This document shows, piece by piece, positions 39,534 through 49,300 of a stretch of 64,000 nt of DNA. This DNA is from Cupriavidus metallidurans CH34 (GTDB lineage Bacteria; Pseudomonadota; Gammaproteobacteria; Burkholderiales; Burkholderiaceae). The stretch spans positions 744,001 through 808,000 of the forward strand of contig NC_007973.1 of NCBI RefSeq assembly GCF_000196015.1. Reading direction: 5' to 3'. Position 1 is the first letter of the stretch, and every line of letters starts with the position of its first letter. Both the position numbers and the translations under genes were made by a program. The notes under the pieces were generated by a model that saw only the letters and a list, made by a program, of their open reading frames with translations, was not told where the DNA came from and ran no database searches.

Positions 39534-40004
39534 ATGCAGACGCCTGACTTCAATCTGAGCCGCAACAGCTTCGGCAAGCTGGTGCTGACGCTGGCCGATG
39601 GCCTGTCACACGACGGGGTAGTGCCAGTGCGAGCCTTCCCGATCTCCGCTCCCGACGGCGGCGTTGGCATGATGAGTACGGATGGCCGGGAACTGGCCTG
39701 GATTCCGAGCCTCGACGGCCTGCCGGCGCCGATCCGCGAACTGATCGAGGCGGAGCTGGCCGCGCGCGAGTTCATGCCCGAAATCCGGAAGATCGTGGGC
39801 GTCTCCACGTATGCCACGCCGAGCGTGTGGACCGTGCAGACCGATCGTGGCCAGACTGACCTGGTGCTGCGTGGCGAGGAGGATATCCGCCGGCTCGTTG
39901 GCAATACGCTGCTGATATCCGACAGCCACGGCATCCACTATCTGATTCGAGACCTGATGGCGCTCGACAAGCCCAGCCGCAAGATCATGGACCGGTTCCT
40001 CTGA
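39534..40004 (+). CDS. DUF1854 protein of the cyanophycin locus
   Basis: The 156-residue cytoplasmic protein belongs to DUF1854. It has recognisable segments such as DGREL-WIPSLDGLP, ELAAREFMPEIRKI and the end DLMALDKPSRKIMDRFL. DUF1854 genes are regularly found next to cyanophycin synthetases and this exporter type. Function is unknown. The ATG at 39534 is preferred; the upstream extension is the exporter gene read out of frame. Confidence 0.85.
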   Translation: MQTPDFNLSRNSFGKLVLTLADGLSHDGVVPVRAFPISAPDGGVGMMSTDGRELAWIPSLDGLPAPIRELIEAELAAREFMPEIRKIVGVSTYATPSVWTVQTDRGQTDLVLRGEEDIRRLVGNTLLISDSHGIHYLIRDLMALDKPSRKIMDRFL

Positions 40005-40035
40005 CGCTGCCAAGGCCATCGCCCGGCACGGCATG

Positions 40036-40068
40036 AAAAACGGCACGCAATTGCGTGCCGTTTTCGTT
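40036..40068 (+). terminator. Rho-independent terminator after DUF1854
   Basis: AAAACGGCACGC-AATT-GCGTGCCGTTTT is a near-perfect stem with A- and T-runs on both sides, so it can serve both this operon and the convergent gene ending at 40103. Confidence 0.92.
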
Positions 40069-40102
40069 TCCTCATCTGACCGTCGCGCAGTCGCGAAGCG
40101 AC

Positions 40103-40504
40103 TCAGTGCAGCAACGTCGATACCTGGTCGTCCTCGTCATCCCAGTCTTCGAGTTCGATCGGCGAGTCCGGCGCCATGTCCCACACCATCGAGTGAAAAC
40201 GAGGGGTGAACCACTGGCGGAACATCTCCAGCGAGATCTGCTGGGGCCATAGCGAGTCGTCAAACCATTCCCCGAGCATGAACTCGAAGAACGTACGCCA
40301 GCGCTTTTCGACCCAGCGCAGCGCGTTCTCAGGTGTATCTGCTACCTCGGGCAACAGGAACACGCTGGCGTCGTCGCGGATGGCCTCGAGCGTCAGCGTG
40401 GGCACAGGTTCGGGATCCACCGCCTTGACCCAGTCAAGGAAGGGCTGCTCCGGCACAAGCAGGCAGACGGAGCGATTCACGGTGAAGCGGGGGTGGTCAG
40501 ACAT
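40103..40504 (-). CDS. Conserved hypothetical protein
   Basis: This acidic 133-residue protein has many Trp residues (LDWVKAVDPEP, LRWVEKRWRTFFEFMLGEW, FHSMVWDM). It looks like a small soluble protein widely seen in Burkholderiales, but I know of no assigned function. It is convergent with the DUF1854 gene and shares its terminator. Confidence 0.75.
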   Translation of the reverse strand: MSDHPRFTVNRSVCLLVPEQPFLDWVKAVDPEPVPTLTLEAIRDDASVFLLPEVADTPENALRWVEKRWRTFFEFMLGEWFDDSLWPQQISLEMFRQWFTPRFHSMVWDMAPDSPIELEDWDDEDDQVSTLLH

Positions 40505-40621
40505 GGAGGCGATGCGGGGAAGGGGAAACTGCGATGGCCTATTGTAGCGTTCCCCGTCAGCGTGCTGGCACAGACGTTGATCGGTCGTTCTCTTGATGGC
40601 CGGCAGAGTGTCCGATGATTG

Positions 40622-40944
40622 ATGGAAATTACGATCTCCTTGGTGTTGGCGGACAGATCAAATCAAGACGTATTCAGCTATCGCTATGAAGTCGACAAGG
40701 ACGCACCCAGCGCAAGCGCACGTTTTGGTGGCAACGGCAGTTCCAGTGGTAGATCGACAGGGCAGTCCAATGGCAGCAGCCTGGACACTTGGTGCGAGAG
40801 CTCCACGTATGGACCACGTATGAAATTGGTCAGGCCGTCATTTATCAGGGCACGCGCTACGTTTGCCTCCAAAGGCATGCGGCGTGGCGCAGTGCTGGAT
40901 GGGCCCCAGCGGTGACGCGGGCCTTGTGGCGTGTGGTTCGCTAA
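40622..40944 (+). pseudogene. Decayed C-terminus of a chitin-binding (CBM5/12) protein
   Basis: One frame from 40622 gives a short beta-strand-like segment, a Ser/Gly linker (SSSGRSTGQSNGSS) and LDTWCESSTY. After a frame change near 40790-40805 the next frame reads YEIGQAVIYQGTRYVCLQRH, AWRSAGWAPA and a final LW before a stop at 40944. Trp-YxxGxxVxYxGxxYxc-H-AW-P-LW is the pattern of ChiA1-type carbohydrate-binding modules. The 5' part of the gene is missing. It is probably the end of a lost chitinase or lytic polysaccharide monooxygenase gene. Confidence 0.6.
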
Positions 40945-41045
40945 GTGTTGTTTTTTCGCTGGATCTTGCGTGAATCGGTTCCGATTTTTTAAGTTTTCTG
41001 CGAAGAATGCCGTCATCGTTCAGATACGGGGACTGGAGTCGTTTG

Positions 41046-41417
41046 ATGAGTTTTACCTTTCTCCCGCCGGGTGACGCCTTCATGCCGACCATGACAGAGC
41101 GTTTCGCCGAAGCGGAAAAAATTGAAGATCGCACAGCGCGTTGGACTGCCCAGGCAGAGATCGCGCTGAACACTGGCGACATGTACCTGGTCGGTCTCGT
41201 GCTGTTCAAAGCCATTCAGGAGTTCGGTCCCGAGGCGTTTGCCGCGCACTCGGGCGAACCCCTGGCGCGGCTGCAGCGGCTATGGATGCCTGGCGTGCTT
41301 ACTTCGCCTGATCAGGCGGAGCGGCTGTACACGCACCTCGGCGTGACGGTCGGCGTGGAACCGTTTCATGCGGCGCGGCTGGCTGGCATGCCTCTGGATG
41401 GCGCGTCGATGCACTGA
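41046..41417 (+). CDS. Hypothetical protein
   Basis: The product is a 123-residue soluble protein. ATG 41046 has GGAG 7 bases upstream and is preferred to an in-frame ATG at 41007. The helical N-terminal half (TERFAEAEKIEDRTARWTAQ) resembles small conserved Burkholderiales proteins, but I recognise no family. Confidence 0.6.
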   Translation: MSFTFLPPGDAFMPTMTERFAEAEKIEDRTARWTAQAEIALNTGDMYLVGLVLFKAIQEFGPEAFAAHSGEPLARLQRLWMPGVLTSPDQAERLYTHLGVTVGVEPFHAARLAGMPLDGASMH

Positions 41418-41459
41418 CGGCGGGCGCGCCACATCGGCGCGTGATGAATCGTGCAGGCA

Positions 41460-41489
41460 TAAAAAAACCCAACCGGTGACGGTTGGGTT
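41460..41489 (-). terminator. Terminator of ssrA
   Basis: AAACCCAACCG/CGGTTGGGTTT stem with an A-run (T-run on the minus strand) just beyond the tmRNA 3' end; also usable by the gene ending at 41417. Confidence 0.9.
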
Positions 41490-41496
41490 TCATGTT

Positions 41497-41856
41497 TGGT
41501 GGAGCCGGCGGGAATCGAACCCGCGTCCGCAAGCCCTCCACAGAGAGTTCTACATACTTAGTTCTGTCATTTGATTTAACCGGCGCATCGCGGACGAACA
41601 CGCTCTACGACGGCGAGTCACTAGGTTTTCGTCCTCGGGCCCGTGACACTCCCGAAGCTTATCTGACGTAAATGACCTCGCTGGTTCTTGCGAACCCTAG
41701 CCCGTCAGCGAGCCAGTGCGAGGACGGCGGCCCTTAGGCTGCCAGTGCGTAACGTTCGTCGTTAGCAGTTATTGCATTCCCATTGATTAACGAGGTGACG
41801 GGTCCTCGGTATGCCCTCCACTGCTTTGTAACCCACGTCGAAACCAGGTCGGCCCC
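41497..41856 (-). ncRNA. ssrA: tmRNA
   Basis: The 360-base transfer-messenger RNA rescues stalled ribosomes with SmpB. The 5' end GGGGCC pairs with GGCTCC before the encoded ACCA at the 3' end, and the T-arm (GGTTCGATTCC-like) is clear. The tag frame at 41766-41734 encodes ANDERYALAA and a TAA stop, as in Ralstonia and Cupriavidus. Confidence 0.97.
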
Positions 41857-41859
41857 AAT

Positions 41860-41907
41860 GTGCGTCAAAACGCGAAAGAAAACGGATTGTACTCGCTTTC
41901 GACGCAC
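41860..41907 (-). promoter_or_regulatory. ssrA promoter within an inverted repeat
   Basis: On the minus strand TACAAT (41886-41891) serves as -10 about 30 bases before the tmRNA 5' end. GTGCGTC/GACGCAC arms with inner CGAAAG/CTTTCG flank the promoter. Confidence 0.5.
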
Positions 41908-41929
41908 CCTGTGTGGTTCGGTTCCTTGG

Positions 41930-42586
41930 TCAGGAGAATAGTGGTAGCAGCTCCGCGGGATGGCGGATCAGGTAGTCGGCGCCCCAGGTTTCCGGAGGTT
42001 CGGCTTCGCCGCAGTAGCCGTATGCCGCGGCGACCGTGGTCATGCCGGCGGCCTGGCCAGCCTGAATGTCGCGCAGGTCGTCGCCGACGTATATGCACCG
42101 GCCGGGCGCCACGCCGCTCAATTCTGCCGCTCGCAGCAGCGGTGCGGGGTGTGGCTTGGCGTAAGGGGTGGTGTCACCGCTGACCACGGCCGAGGCGCGT
42201 GGCGTCAGGCCGATCGCATTGACCAGTGGCACGGTGAAGCGGGCAATCTTGTTGGTCACGATGCCCCAGCGAATGCCCGTGGACTCCAGTTGTGCCAGCA
42301 CCTGGTCCATGCCCTCGAACAGGCGCGTATGGACGGCGATATCGGCCTCGTAGTAGTCAAGGAACGCGTCGCGCAAGGCCGGGAATTCGGGATCCTCCGG
42401 GCGCTTGCCGAACGCCACGCCGAGCAGGCCACGCGCGCCGTGCGAAGCTACCGGACGAAGCCGTTCGTACGCGACCGGCAACATGCCATGTTTGATGACC
42501 AGCCGGTTCGCGGCTGCGGCGAGGTCAGGAGCGGTATCGGCAAGTGTGCCGTCAAGATCGAAGAAAACTGCGTCGAACGTCATCAT
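41930..42586 (-). CDS. gph: Phosphoglycolate phosphatase
   Basis: The 218-residue HAD-family hydrolase has motif I DLDGTLADTAPD (11-22), motif II in GIVTNK, and motif III/IV in YVGDDLRDIQAGQAAGM. It removes 2-phosphoglycolate formed by DNA repair or RuBisCO oxygenation. The start lies 3 bases after the ubiG stop; an ubiG-gph pair is standard in beta- and gamma-proteobacteria. Substrate assignment rests on this context plus family features. Confidence 0.92.
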   Translation of the reverse strand: MMTFDAVFFDLDGTLADTAPDLAAAANRLVIKHGMLPVAYERLRPVASHGARGLLGVAFGKRPEDPEFPALRDAFLDYYEADIAVHTRLFEGMDQVLAQLESTGIRWGIVTNKIARFTVPLVNAIGLTPRASAVVSGDTTPYAKPHPAPLLRAAELSGVAPGRCIYVGDDLRDIQAGQAAGMTTVAAAYGYCGEAEPPETWGADYLIRHPAELLPLFS

Positions 42587-42589
42587 GGT

Positions 42590-43330
42590 TCAAGGCTTGC
42601 GGAAAGCCATCATGTAATTGACGTCGGTGTCGCGGCCAAGCGAGTAGATCTGCGTCAACGGGTTGTAGGTCATGCCGCGCATCTCGATCATGTCCAGTCC
42701 GACATTTCGCGCGAAGCGGGCGAGTTCGGATGGTGTGATGAATTTCTCGTAGTCGTGCGTGCCGCGCGGCAGCATGTTCAATACGTACTCGGCGCCGACG
42801 ACGGCAAGCAGGTACGCTTTGAGGTTGCGGTTGATGGTCGAGAAGAAGACGTAGCCGCCCGGCTTTGTGAGCATCATGCAGGCGCGCACGATCGACTGGG
42901 GGTCAGGCACATGCTCCAGCATTTCCATGCATGTCACCACGTCGACGCTGGCTGGCGCGCGGGCCGCCAGGTCCTCGACGGCGATCTCCTCGTAGGTCAC
43001 CGCCACGCCCGATTCCAGGCTGTGCAGGTCGGCAACCTTGAGCGCCTTCGTCGACAGGTCGATGCCACGCACGGTAGCGCCCGCGCGGGCCATGCTTTCG
43101 GAAAGGATGCCGCCTCCGCAGCCGACGTCGATGACCTGCTTGCCCGACAGGTGCGCAATGTCGTCGATCCAGCCCAGGCGCAGCGGGTTGAGGTCATGCA
43201 GCGGCTTGAACTCGCTGTTGGGGTCCCACCAGCGGTGGGCCAGCTCGCTGAACTTGTCGATCTCTTTCGGATCGGCGTTGCGGCTGCTTGGCGTATCGGG
43301 AGTGGAATGCAGGGTGGTCGATTGCGACAT
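42590..43330 (-). CDS. ubiG: Ubiquinone biosynthesis O-methyltransferase
   Basis: The 246-residue SAM-dependent methyltransferase carries out both O-methylations in ubiquinone synthesis. The SAM site [16 protein letters not shown] and the conserved opening [11 protein letters not shown] are present, as is [13 protein letters not shown] 43330 or 43333 can serve as the start; the open frame to 43537 has no family similarity. It is cotranscribed with gph. Confidence 0.95.
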   Translation of the reverse strand: MSQSTTLHSTPDTPSSRNADPKEIDKFSELAHRWWDPNSEFKPLHDLNPLRLGWIDDIAHLSGKQVIDVGCGGGILSESMARAGATVRGIDLSTKALKVADLHSLESGVAVTYEEIAVEDLAARAPASVDVVTCMEMLEHVPDPQSIVRACMMLTKPGGYVFFSTINRNLKAYLLAVVGAEYVLNMLPRGTHDYEKFITPSELARFARNVGLDMIEMRGMTYNPLTQIYSLGRDTDVNYMMAFRKP

Positions 43331-43382
43331 CATGGGTGCCGGCGAGCGGCAAATCAGGTGAGAAGTCTGCGGCAACTTTACC

Positions 43383-43417
43383 AAAAAAAAAGCCCAGCTT
43401 GCGCTGGGCTTTTTTTC
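43383..43417. terminator. Bidirectional terminator between ubiG and ompA-like gene
   Basis: AAAAAGCCCAGC-TTGC-GCTGGGCTTTTT with long A- and T-runs. It ends the OmpA-family gene on the minus strand. Confidence 0.92.
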
Positions 43418-43433
43418 ATCGGAGAGGATCCGA

Positions 43434-44087
43434 TTAACGTGCGCTGCGGGTGCCGACCACTTCGACTTCCACGCGACGGTTCGGCTGCTGGCAGGCGATC
43501 TGAGCAGTGCGGTTGCCCTTGCACGACTTCGGATCAACCTTCAGCTGACGCTTGCCCTTGCCTTCGGTGTACACGCGGTTGGCTTCAACGCCCTTGCTCA
43601 CCAGGTAGGCCTTGACCGACTCAGCACGACGGATCGACAGGCGATCGTTGTACTTGTCCGAACCGAACGAATCGGTGTGACCAACAGCGATGATCACTTC
43701 CAGGGTGATGCCTTGCAGCTTCGAAACCAGGTCGTCCAGCTTGGCCTTGCCTTCGGGCTTCAGAACAGCCTTGTCGAAGTCGAACAGGGTGTCAGCAGCG
43801 AAAGTGACCTTCTCGCTCGACACTACCGGCGGTGCCACCGGGGTCGGGGCCGGAGCCGCAGCAGCCGGAGCCAGCGCGCCATCGCACTGTGCATTGGCCG
43901 TTGCCGGGGTCCAGGAGCTGTCGCGCCAGCAGAGCTCGTTCGTGCCATTCTTCCACACGTACTCGCTCGTACCGTTGCCCCAGTTGTCGTTCACTGCCTT
44001 CTTTTCATAGGGGACGGACTGGGCTTGAGCGGATGCAGCCATTACTGCGGTAGCTGCAACGAGCGCGAGCTTGGCAAATTTTTTCAT
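43434..44087 (-). CDS. OmpA-family outer membrane/peptidoglycan-binding protein
   Basis: The 217-residue protein has a signal peptide ending at ASAQAQS near 23. A short N-terminal region with Trp and two Cys ([18 protein letters not shown]) is followed by an Ala/Pro linker (about 80-95) and a C-terminal OmpA domain (about 105-210) with [31 protein letters not shown] and [10 protein letters not shown]. It lacks the 8-strand barrel of classical OmpA, so it is probably an anchored or periplasmic peptidoglycan binder. AGGAG lies upstream. It is likely abundant. Confidence 0.88.
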   Translation of the reverse strand: MKKFAKLALVAATAVMAASAQAQSVPYEKKAVNDNWGNGTSEYVWKNGTNELCWRDSSWTPATANAQCDGALAPAAAAPAPTPVAPPVVSSEKVTFAADTLFDFDKAVLKPEGKAKLDDLVSKLQGITLEVIIAVGHTDSFGSDKYNDRLSIRRAESVKAYLVSKGVEANRVYTEGKGKRQLKVDPKSCKGNRTAQIACQQPNRRVEVEVVGTRSAR

Positions 44088-44533
44088 ATTTCTCCTCTCA
44101 GGATGAGATCACCGCAGGGTTACTGCGAGCAAATGGACGAAAACAAGTCATACATTCTTCGGAGTATAACATTCTCGACGTGGAGCATGATCCACTTCGA
44201 ACAACGTCTGGCTCTTCGCTGGGGAATTGTGCCACAAGGCTCGTTTCCTAAGAAGTAAATATATTCGATTCAACCAAGCGGTTTTGGGCCTGTGGTGTTT
44301 GTGCAACATCCGCCTTGCGGTGCCCGCAAAGCCTTGTCCCATATGGGGTTGCCGGGTGAGGGGGTGGTCGCTGAAAGCGCCGTCAAGGGGCAGGAGTGAG
44401 GGGTTCCCGCGGGGTCGGGAAGGGGGGTGCGTGCATGATAGAATGCCATGTTCGCCCGATGCCGTATGCCGGTCTCCGTCATGCGGGAATCGGAGTCCCA
44501 TTTGCCTAAACCCGCCGCATAAACCACGTCGCA
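44088..44533. other. 446-bp divergent intergenic region, ompA-like/gyrA
   Basis: No gene is supported here. On the minus strand a TATACT (44163-44168) may be the -10 of the OmpA-family gene, with the near-palindrome GTGGA-GCATGA-TCCAC just upstream (44178-44193). The middle is AT-richer than the flanks. The right half is G-rich and holds the gyrA promoter. Confidence 0.5.
44436..44444 (+). promoter_or_regulatory. Extended -10 promoter of gyrA
   Basis: TGA-TAGAAT forms an extended -10 element about 90 bp before the gyrA start. The G-rich upstream sequence has no good -35. Confidence 0.5.
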
Positions 44534-47227
44534 ATGGATCAATTCGCCAAAGAAACCCTTCCGGTCTCACTGGAAGAGGAAATGCGCCGCTCATACCTGG
44601 ATTACGCAATGAGCGTAATCGTGGGGCGCGCGCTTCCCGACGTTCGGGACGGCCTGAAACCGGTACACCGGCGCGTGCTGTTTGCGATGCATGAGCTCAA
44701 CAACGACTGGAACCGGCCGTACAAGAAGTCGGCCCGTATCGTCGGCGATGTGATTGGTAAATATCACCCGCACGGCGATACCGCGGTGTACGACACGATC
44801 GTGCGCATGGCGCAGAATTTCTCCCTGCGTTACATGCTGGTCGACGGTCAGGGCAACTTCGGTTCGGTGGACGGAGATAACGCGGCGGCAATGCGTTATA
44901 CCGAAATCCGCCTGTCGAAGATTGCCCATGAAATGCTTCAGGATATCGACAAGGAAACTGTCGATTTCGAACCGAACTATGACGGTTCGGAGAAAGAGCC
45001 TGGCATTTTGCCGGCACGTATTCCGAATCTTCTGATCAATGGTTCGTCGGGTATTGCGGTCGGCATGGCCACCAATATTCCGCCGCATAACCTCAATGAG
45101 GTTGTCGATGCCTGTCTGCATCTGCTGCGTAATCCCGATGCCACCGTCGATGAACTGATCGAATTGGTGCCGGCGCCCGATTTTCCGACCGCCGGCATTA
45201 TCTATGGCATCCAGGGCGTGCGCGAAGGCTACCGCACCGGCCGTGGCCGTGTGGTCATGCGCGCCCGCACGCACTTCGAGGACATCGACCGGGGCCAGCG
45301 CCAGGCGATCATCGTTGACGAGCTGCCGTACCAGGTGAACAAGCGGACACTGCTCGAGCGCATTGCCGAGTTGGTGACCGAGAAGAAGGTCGAAGGTATT
45401 TCGGACATCCGCGACGAATCTGACAAGTCAGGTATGCGCGTGGTGATCGAACTCAAGCGCAATGAGGTGCCCGAGGTTGTTCTGAACAACCTATATAAGA
45501 ACACCCAGCTCCAGGACACCTTCGGCATGAACATGGTGGCCCTGGTCGATGGTCAGCCGCGCCTGCTGAACCTGCGCCAGATGCTGGATGCGTTCCTGTC
45601 GCACCGGCGCGAGGTGGTCACCCGCCGTACCGTGTTCGAGCTGCGCAAGGCGCGCGAGCGCGGTCATGTGCTGGAAGGCCTGGCCGTGGCGCTGGCCAAC
45701 ATCGACGAGTTCATCGCGATCATCAAGGCTGCGCCGACGCCGCCGATCGCGAAGCAGGAGCTGATGTCGAAGCCCTGGGATTCGGGTCTGGTGCGCGAAA
45801 TGCTGGCACGTGCCGAAAGCGACACTGCGGGCGGCCGCGCATCGTACCGCCCGGATGGTCTGCCGGCTGTGTTCGGCATGCAGCCGGATGGCCTGTATCG
45901 ACTGTCCGACGGTCAGGCTCAGGAAATCCTGCAAATGCGCCTGCAACGCCTCACGGGGCTTGAGCAGGACAAGATTGTCCAGGAGTACCGCGAGGTCATG
46001 GGCCTGATCGCCGATCTGCTCGACATCCTGGCCCGCCCGGAGCGCATCACGACGATCATCACCGAAGAGCTTGGAGCGATCCGGGCCGAATTCGGTGACG
46101 AGCGCCGTTCGCAGATCGAGCTGAACGCGACCGAACTCGATACCGAGGACCTGATCACGCCGCAGGACATGGTCGTGACGCTGTCGCACTCCGGCTATAT
46201 GAAGAGCCAGCCGATTTCCGAGTACCGCGCGCAGAAGCGTGGTGGGCGCGGCAAGCTGGCGACGGCGACGAAGGAAGACGACTGGATCGACACGCTGTTC
46301 GTCGCAAACACGCACGACTACATCCTGTGCTTCTCGAACCGTGGCCGGCTGTACTGGCTGAAGGTCTATGAGGTGCCACAGGGCTCGCGCAATTCGCGTG
46401 GACGGCCGATCGTGAACATGTTCCCGCTGGCCGACGGCGAGAAGATCAACGTCATCCTGCCGGTGCGCCAGTTCGATGCCGAGCACTTCATCTTCATGGC
46501 CACGGCGCGTGGCACGGTGAAGAAGACCGTGCTGACTGATTTCTCGAATCCGCGCAAGGCGGGCATCATCGCCGTGGATCTCGATGAGGGCGACTTCCTG
46601 ATCGGCGCCGCCGTGACCGACGGCCAGCACGACGTCATGCTGTTCTCCGACGCCGGCAAGGCCGTGCGATTCGATGAGAACGACGTGCGTCCGATGGGCC
46701 GGCAGGCACGCGGTGTCCGCGGCATGAACCTCGATGAAGGTCAGGCCGTGATCGCCATGCTGGTTGCGCCGGCCGAATCCGCGGAAACGGAATCGTCGGT
46801 GGCAGAGGGAGACGTGTCTCCAGTGGGCAGCGTCCTGACCGCAACCGAGAATGGTTACGGCAAGCGCACTCCGATCTCCGAATACACTCGACACGGACGT
46901 GGCACCAAGGGCATGATTGCGATCCAGACGAGCGAGCGCAATGGCCGCGTGGTGGCTGCGGCGCTGGTTTCGCCCGAAGATGAAATCATGCTGATCACGA
47001 CCGGCGGCGTGCTGATTCGCACCCGCGTGGCCGAAATCCGCGAGATGGGTCGTGCCACGCAGGGTGTGACGTTGATCAACGTCGACGAGGGCACCAAGCT
47101 GTCGGGTCTGCAGCGCATCGTGGAAAGCGACGCGGACAACGGTTCGGGGGCAGAGGAAGGCGAAGCAGCCGATGATGCCGCGGGCGCCACCGATGCCGGA
47201 GCCACTGACGCGGGTGCGAATTCGTAA
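44534..47227 (+). CDS. gyrA: DNA gyrase subunit A
   Basis: The 897-residue subunit breaks and rejoins DNA in the A2B2 gyrase. The quinolone region has [10 protein letters not shown] with Thr83 and Asp87, and the catalytic Tyr122 is in MRYTEIRL. The GyrA-box QKRGGRGK (near 563) starts the C-terminal wrapping domain. An Ala/Glu/Asp-rich insertion near residues 742-766 and an Asp/Gly/Ala-rich tail are seen in many beta-proteobacterial GyrA proteins. Thr83 is the natural residue in several genera, so it is not by itself evidence of resistance. Confidence 0.97.
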   Translation: MDQFAKETLPVSLEEEMRRSYLDYAMSVIVGRALPDVRDGLKPVHRRVLFAMHELNNDWNRPYKKSARIVGDVIGKYHPHGDTAVYDTIVRMAQNFSLRYMLVDGQGNFGSVDGDNAAAMRYTEIRLSKIAHEMLQDIDKETVDFEPNYDGSEKEPGILPARIPNLLINGSSGIAVGMATNIPPHNLNEVVDACLHLLRNPDATVDELIELVPAPDFPTAGIIYGIQGVREGYRTGRGRVVMRARTHFEDIDRGQRQAIIVDELPYQVNKRTLLERIAELVTEKKVEGISDIRDESDKSGMRVVIELKRNEVPEVVLNNLYKNTQLQDTFGMNMVALVDGQPRLLNLRQMLDAFLSHRREVVTRRTVFELRKARERGHVLEGLAVALANIDEFIAIIKAAPTPPIAKQELMSKPWDSGLVREMLARAESDTAGGRASYRPDGLPAVFGMQPDGLYRLSDGQAQEILQMRLQRLTGLEQDKIVQEYREVMGLIADLLDILARPERITTIITEELGAIRAEFGDERRSQIELNATELDTEDLITPQDMVVTLSHSGYMKSQPISEYRAQKRGGRGKLATATKEDDWIDTLFVANTHDYILCFSNRGRLYWLKVYEVPQGSRNSRGRPIVNMFPLADGEKINVILPVRQFDAEHFIFMATARGTVKKTVLTDFSNPRKAGIIAVDLDEGDFLIGAAVTDGQHDVMLFSDAGKAVRFDENDVRPMGRQARGVRGMNLDEGQAVIAMLVAPAESAETESSVAEGDVSPVGSVLTATENGYGKRTPISEYTRHGRGTKGMIAIQTSERNGRVVAAALVSPEDEIMLITTGGVLIRTRVAEIREMGRATQGVTLINVDEGTKLSGLQRIVESDADNGSGAEEGEAADDAAGATDAGATDAGANS

Positions 47228-47309
47228 TTTGTTGCAACATTGGAACCACGGCCGGAACTCGCCAGACGGCCGTGCGGACTAATCCGGACGTATTTTCCAG
47301 GGAGTCATA

Positions 47310-47879
47310 ATGCTCAAAACCTATCGACGTATCGCTGTTCTGGCTGCAGTTGCTCCGATGATGATGCTGGCGCAAGCCGCGCATGCACAGGCGGACGACA
47401 AGGATAAGACCGCGGCCATCAAGGAACTGCTGACCGTCATGCAGGCCGACCAGGCTGTGAAGGGTCAGGCCGACAACTGGCAACAGGGCGCGAAGCAGGA
47501 AGCGCCGCTGGTGCTGGAGCAGGTGCTGGTTGAGAACAAGACGCTGAACGACAAGCAGAAGCAGGCTGCTGTCGAGAAGCTCAAGAAGAACGGCGCTGTA
47601 CAGCGCATGGTCGATGGCGCCGGCACGGCCTTCTCGACCGATGCGTTCAAGCAGGACGCCCTCAAGGCTCACTACGACGCCTTCGGCAAGTACTACTCCA
47701 CGCAGGAAATCAAGGACCTGACCACGTTCCTGAAGTCGCCGACCGGCCAGAAGTTCATGGCTAACCAGGGCAAGGCCACTCAGGAAATCTGGGGTTCGAT
47801 GATGCAGAAGTACGGCCCGCAGGTTGGCAAGTCGATGCGTGACGCCGCGGAGAAGGAAATCGCCGCCGCTGCGAAGTGA
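47310..47879 (+). CDS. DUF2059 periplasmic protein
   Basis: The 189-residue protein has a signal peptide ending at AHAQ near residue 25, followed by a helical domain typical of DUF2059 (AIKELLTVMQADQAV early, then YYSTQEIKDLTTFLKSPTGQKF). The function is unknown; it is a common exported protein of proteobacteria. GGGAG precedes the ATG. Beta-proteobacteria often keep it between gyrA and serC. Confidence 0.85.
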   Translation: MLKTYRRIAVLAAVAPMMMLAQAAHAQADDKDKTAAIKELLTVMQADQAVKGQADNWQQGAKQEAPLVLEQVLVENKTLNDKQKQAAVEKLKKNGAVQRMVDGAGTAFSTDAFKQDALKAHYDAFGKYYSTQEIKDLTTFLKSPTGQKFMANQGKATQEIWGSMMQKYGPQVGKSMRDAAEKEIAAAAK

Positions 47880-47942
47880 TCCGCAAGTGATCGGCGGCTG
47901 GCCTGTGGGGCATTCTCCCGGGCTGGTCTGCCGCTCACACCG

Positions 47943-47972
47943 CCCTTGGCCGGCACCCATGGTGTCCAAGGG
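47943..47972. terminator. Hairpin between DUF2059 and serC
   Basis: CCCTTGG/CCAAGGG with inner CACC/GGTG forms a strong stem-loop in the 157-bp gap. It has no T-run and is likely a Rho-type or attenuating element. A GATAAT at 47987-47992 may be the -10 of serC. Confidence 0.4.
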
Positions 47973-48036
47973 GCGTGGGTTTGAGGGATAATGGCTGCTT
48001 GGTTCAAACCGGCAGCCATTTTTCCATCTTCCCTCC

Positions 48037-49200
48037 ATGAACGATCCCCAGAATCCCGCCCTCGTCGGCCTGCAACGTTCCCTGGCCGAGCGCGTGTTCA
48101 ATTTCTCGCCTGGTCCGGCCGCACTGCCGACTGAAGTCCTGCATCAGGCCGCCGAGGAAATGCTGTCGTGGCGCGGCACGGGTGTATCTGTGATGGAGAT
48201 GAGCCACCGCAGCCGTGAGTTCGAAGGAATTCACAACGAGGCGCTGGCTGACCTGCGCGAACTGCTGCAGGTGCCCAAGAATTTCCGCATCCTGTTCCTG
48301 CAAGGTGGTGCGATCGGCGAGAACGGCATCGTACCGCTGAATCTTGCCAGCCGCATCAACGCAGCAAAGCCGAAGACCGATTTCGTCGTCACCGGCACGT
48401 GGTCCGTCAAGACCGAGCAGGAAGCGCGTCGCTACAGCGAAGTCAACATCGTGGCTTCGAGCCAGGACCAAAAGTGGCACAAGATCCCGGATGTGGCATC
48501 GTGGAAGCTGTCGGACGATGCCGCGTACGTGCACCTGTGCACCAATGAGACGATCGTTGGCACGGAGTTCCAGGAAATCCCCGACATTGGCCAGACCGGC
48601 ACGCACGACAAGGGCCGCATCGTCGTGGCCGATGCGTCGAGCCACATCCTTTCGCGCCCGATCGACTGGTCGCGCGTGCAGGTGGTCTATGGTGGCGCCC
48701 AGAAGAACATCGGCCCGGCCGGTGTGACGATCGTCATCGTGCGCGAAGACCTGATCGGTTTCGCGCATCCGCTGTGCCCGTCGGCGTTCAACTGGCGCCT
48801 CGTGGCCGAATATGATTCGATGTACAACACGCCGCCCACCTATGCGATCTACATCGCCGGGCTCGTGTTCAAGTGGCTCAAGGCTCAGGGTGGTGTGCCC
48901 GCGATCGAGCAGCGCAATATCGCCAAGGCGCGCGCGCTGTACGACTTCCTGGACCAGAGCGACTTCTACCGTAACGAAATCGACCCCAGCTGCCGCTCGC
49001 GCATGAACGTACCGTTCTTCCTGCGCGACGAATCGCGCAACGAAGCGTTCCTGACCCAGGCGCGTGCGAACGGCCTGGTACAGCTCAAGGGCCACAAGTC
49101 CGTGGGCGGAATGCGTGCAAGCATCTACAACGCGATGCCGCTCGAGGGTGTTACCGCGCTGATCGAATTCATGCGCGAATTCGAGCGTACCGCCGCCTGA
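48037..49200 (+). CDS. serC: Phosphoserine aminotransferase
   Basis: The 387-residue PLP enzyme of class V makes phosphoserine from 3-phosphohydroxypyruvate and also acts in pyridoxine synthesis. [11 protein letters not shown] opens the fold, and the PLP Lys is in [12 protein letters not shown] (near 223). [16 protein letters not shown] is the conserved end. About 10 extra N-terminal residues precede the fold. It is the first gene of the serine/aromatic block. Confidence 0.95.
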   Translation: MNDPQNPALVGLQRSLAERVFNFSPGPAALPTEVLHQAAEEMLSWRGTGVSVMEMSHRSREFEGIHNEALADLRELLQVPKNFRILFLQGGAIGENGIVPLNLASRINAAKPKTDFVVTGTWSVKTEQEARRYSEVNIVASSQDQKWHKIPDVASWKLSDDAAYVHLCTNETIVGTEFQEIPDIGQTGTHDKGRIVVADASSHILSRPIDWSRVQVVYGGAQKNIGPAGVTIVIVREDLIGFAHPLCPSAFNWRLVAEYDSMYNTPPTYAIYIAGLVFKWLKAQGGVPAIEQRNIAKARALYDFLDQSDFYRNEIDPSCRSRMNVPFFLRDESRNEAFLTQARANGLVQLKGHKSVGGMRASIYNAMPLEGVTALIEFMREFERTAA

Positions 49201-49300
49201 CGGCGGTCAAAGCGTCGCGCCGCGCACAGCCATGCGCGCGGCGTGGCTTCGCCCCAGACTTTCCGAGGCCGCCTTTTCGCGCGGCCCGCCAGGCCTTGAT

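Noticed and set aside
44780..44783. Thr at GyrA position 83 as a quinolone resistance change
   Set aside because: Thr is the natural residue at this position in other genera such as Pseudomonas, so no mutation can be claimed.
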